This document shows positions 61,636 through 64,000 of a stretch of 64,000 nt of DNA, piece after piece. This DNA is from Pocillopora verrucosa (taxonomy: Eukaryota > Cnidaria > Anthozoa > Scleractinia > Pocilloporidae): the NCBI RefSeq assembly GCF_036669915.1, contig NC_089314.1:29247592-29311591 (forward strand). The letters run 5' to 3'. Numbering within the stretch: position 1 is the first letter of the stretch; each line of letters opens with the position of its first letter. The translations under genes and the position numbers were made by a program. Under the pieces are notes generated by a model. It ran no database searches, was not told where the DNA came from, and saw only the letters and a program-made list of their open reading frames with translations.

Positions 61636-63377
61636 ATCAGATGGCTAATGAGGACAGTGGTAAAGTACAGCACATTGTGGCGGACTCGGCCGCTTTTTTG
61701 AAAAATGCGCCGCTTCATGAAATGTGTGAAAATGTTTATACAGTTGAGGATGTTGTGAATGAGATCAGAGACGCAGCAACTAGACAGCGTTTGGCTGTGT
61801 TGCCATACAAAATCAACTTTAGAGAGCCTTCAATAGAAGCACTACATGCGGGTGAGTTACGAGCGGTGAAATCTATATTATGCGGATCCCATATCAAATG
61901 GACCCCTTGCTTTTTGGACATCGAACAAAGTTGTTACTTGTTTCTCTTATTTACTCTAAAACAAAGGTGTTTTTGACGGACTTCTCTACAAGGAAGACCA
62001 TAACACTAGAATCAAGCCCCGTCTATGAAAACCCAAATATTAAAGTTCTAATATCGTGTCCAGAAGACGCAAAGAAAGAAAGAGGCACAGAACAATTGAA
62101 ATAGTGTGCAGTGAGATAAAATTATAATAAGACTGTATCAGACCAAATGTTAAGGACTATTGAATTGACTTAACATCAGTGATGGTACATGTACATAAAA
62201 TATTTAAGTTTTCCTGGAGGTATTATCAGCAGGCCATACCGATCTTAATGAAGATATTAGAAAATGTCTAACATAGTAAATGCATTGTGGGGTTAAGGGT
62301 GCTTGGGTTTTAGAAATGAGAGGAGATAGCAACTCAGTGGCAAAAACCTCAGAATTCCGCTCATATATGGGGATCAATTCACAGTTGTTGTCATTTCTTT
62401 TGTAAACTTTTCCTCATTCTTGCTGTCATTGAAACTGTGTTAATTTTCTTAGTGACTGAATTTGCAAAGCAGACAGGAGATTTTCGAAGTCTTTCTGTCG
62501 TTGACCTAAAGGTCCTGGCTCTCACTTATCAACTAGAAAAGGAACATTGTGGCATTGATCACATTAAGACCAAACCCACCAAACAGGTTAGAACTTATAA
62601 GATTCAGTGTACTAAAGTCCTACTTAAATATAGTCAGTCCATTTGGTAATCAAAGGCAGAATACTTAGAATGAGTGCTTTTGTACAGTTTCTCTGATTTG
62701 CATGATCATGTTGACTGTGTGTGTGAGGTGGATTACCAAAGGAGTAGTTCCCCACCCCTCCACCCTCTTCTATTACCTCCCTTATGGAATCTAAGTAAGT
62801 AAAACCCATTCATCTACATTTCCTTAGGAAAAGTATCTGTTGTACTCTATATGATGCAGTCTTCACCCAAGTTACCAACCAAGATGACCACACTGCAAAT
62901 CTTCAAACTATCACTTGCCCTTCAAGAAAGGGTCTCTTTGGAATCAGAAATACTTCAAAATGTGTCTCGTTTCCTTAGAGAAGTGCCCCTTTCTCCTCCC
63001 CTGATCATTACAGATGAGTGGTCATTATCACTAAACCAAAGATGCACATATTTGATCTGGAAAAATTGTTTAGAGACCAAACTGCATCACTTTTAAAACC
63101 TAGGATCAGCTTTGTGTATTACTCAATTTATGTTATTGTTTATATTCAGATGTTACAAAAAAAAAAACAAAGATATGTACTGTAGCACTGATGTTAGAAT
63201 AATTAACCAAGTGCCCCCCTCCACTCCCTCTAATAAGTGTCTCTGACAACGCACCTTATACAGTGTGTCATAAAATGTTTTTTGAAAATGTTATTGATAT
63301 CAACACATTACCAAATCCAGGTAGAAATAACTCAAGGATTTGCAGGAAAGACAGTCCCTGGCTTCTTTATGGAAAAA
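61629..63377 (+). CDS. NOB1: NOB1, PIN-domain endonuclease of 18S rRNA maturation (5' part)
   Basis: Three coding exons are inside the window: 61629-61851, 62453-62586 and 63321-63377; the rest lies beyond 64000. Exon 1 encodes VQHIVADSAAFL and VVNEIRDAATRQRLAVLPY, matching the start of NOB1. Exon 2 continues with TEFAKQTGDF and VVDLKVLALTYQLE. Together they form most of the PIN domain; the Asp of VADS, the Glu of NEIRD and the Asp of VVDLK are its acidic metal-binding candidates. Exon 3 is short (19 codons) and ends in VPGFFMEK, which fits the SGFHLP-like segment following the PIN domain; it is the least certain of the three. NOB1 cuts the pre-rRNA at the 3' end of 18S in the cytoplasm within pre-40S particles. 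Zinc-ribbon exons are not seen here, as expected for a gene running off the edge. Confidence 0.88.
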
Positions 63378-63496
63378 GTGAGTGTACCATCATATATTAA
63401 ACTATTGTATATTTTCATTTCTAACACTAAGGCTTCATTCTCTTTTCCTGATATATTGCTGTGATCTTTTTAATCACTATTAGATCTTTCTATCAT

Positions 63497-63613
63497 ATGT
63501 GATGCAATTCCTTTATGATCACCTGGCTCAGAATGATTGAACTTTCTATCACCCAAGATTTTCAAATATTATGTGATGCAATTCCTTTATGATCACCTGG
63601 CTCAGAATGATTG
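63497..63613. repeat. 43-bp direct repeat, period 74
   Basis: Bases 63497-63539 recur exactly at 63571-63613 (ATGTGATGCAATTCCTTTAT and onward). The exact match suggests a recent local duplication. Confidence 0.85.
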
Positions 63614-64000
63614 CATTTTATTATTCCACTGTTACACCATTTTATCATATTAGGGCAGTGGAACACACAAAATGTGCCATTACACTGAAGTATAATGCAT
63701 TGCTATAGAATGGGAAAAAATATGGTTGGAAAGTGGAGCAAAAAAATAGCTGCACTAAATGACCCCACTTTTAAGTGCATCAAATTTTTTTTTGGTCTCA
63801 CACTATGTTAAAAGCATTTTAACGGTTTCACTTGTGTTCTTTTTAATTTTTACACAGGCCACAATGGATCAATACTGTGGTCAGATAGACTGTACTTTGA
63901 AAACTAGATGTCTAAATACTCAAAAATGAAATCAGAATGGAATTATAAATACCTTATTCAATGGTTCACACACTATATGAGCAGCCATTTTACCCATTGC

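Noticed and set aside
63859-63929. Possible fourth NOB1 exon after an ACACAG acceptor
   Set aside because: The reading frame does not resemble NOB1 after the PIN domain and soon meets a stop; the next real exon probably lies beyond the window.

Overview
The window is eukaryotic, AT-rich and intron-bearing. The genes point to a cnidarian, most likely an anthozoan such as a stony coral; that is inferred from protein character and repeat content, not from a search. About two thirds of it (positions 1 to about 43,500) is a tandem array of six genes, all on the + strand, for secreted proteins of the CTHRC1 family (collagen triple helix repeat containing 1). Each has three coding exons joined by phase-0 introns: a signal-peptide exon, a collagen Gly-X-Y exon ending in the NWKxC segment, and a C-terminal cysteine-rich exon.

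Five of the six copies are close relatives of two types, called A and B here, in the order A1 (2396-3765), B1 (11932-13337), A2 (20315-22094), B2 (30160-31551), B3 (37189-38569). A more divergent founder-like copy, C (41812-43483), follows. A1 to A2 and B1 to B2 are both spaced about 18 kb, so an A-B pair seems to have been duplicated as a unit and a further B added. A2 is broken: its last exon has an in-frame stop and its intron 2 marks a recombination breakpoint. The spaces between genes are not unique DNA: they are diverged copies of each other, including leftover A-type upstream blocks and one orphan A intron 1. A 27-bp block with splice-like AG/GT borders recurs about 1.2-1.3 kb before the first coding exon of A1, B1, A2, B2 and B3, and looks like a 5'-UTR mini-exon.

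After the array come four unrelated + strand genes: a small secreted phospholipase A2-like protein of the conodipine type (46772-47440); a complete seven-exon VAP gene, the ER tail-anchored MSP-domain receptor for FFAT motifs (48947-55202); a single-exon 805-residue protein with two C-terminal ankyrin repeats and eight R-x-x-S-x-P motifs (57624-60041); and the first three exons of NOB1, the PIN-domain endonuclease of 18S rRNA maturation (61629 to beyond the window). These four do not form a pathway with the array. Fold-back repeats, a tRNA-like minihelix and simple repeats lie in the introns and spacers.
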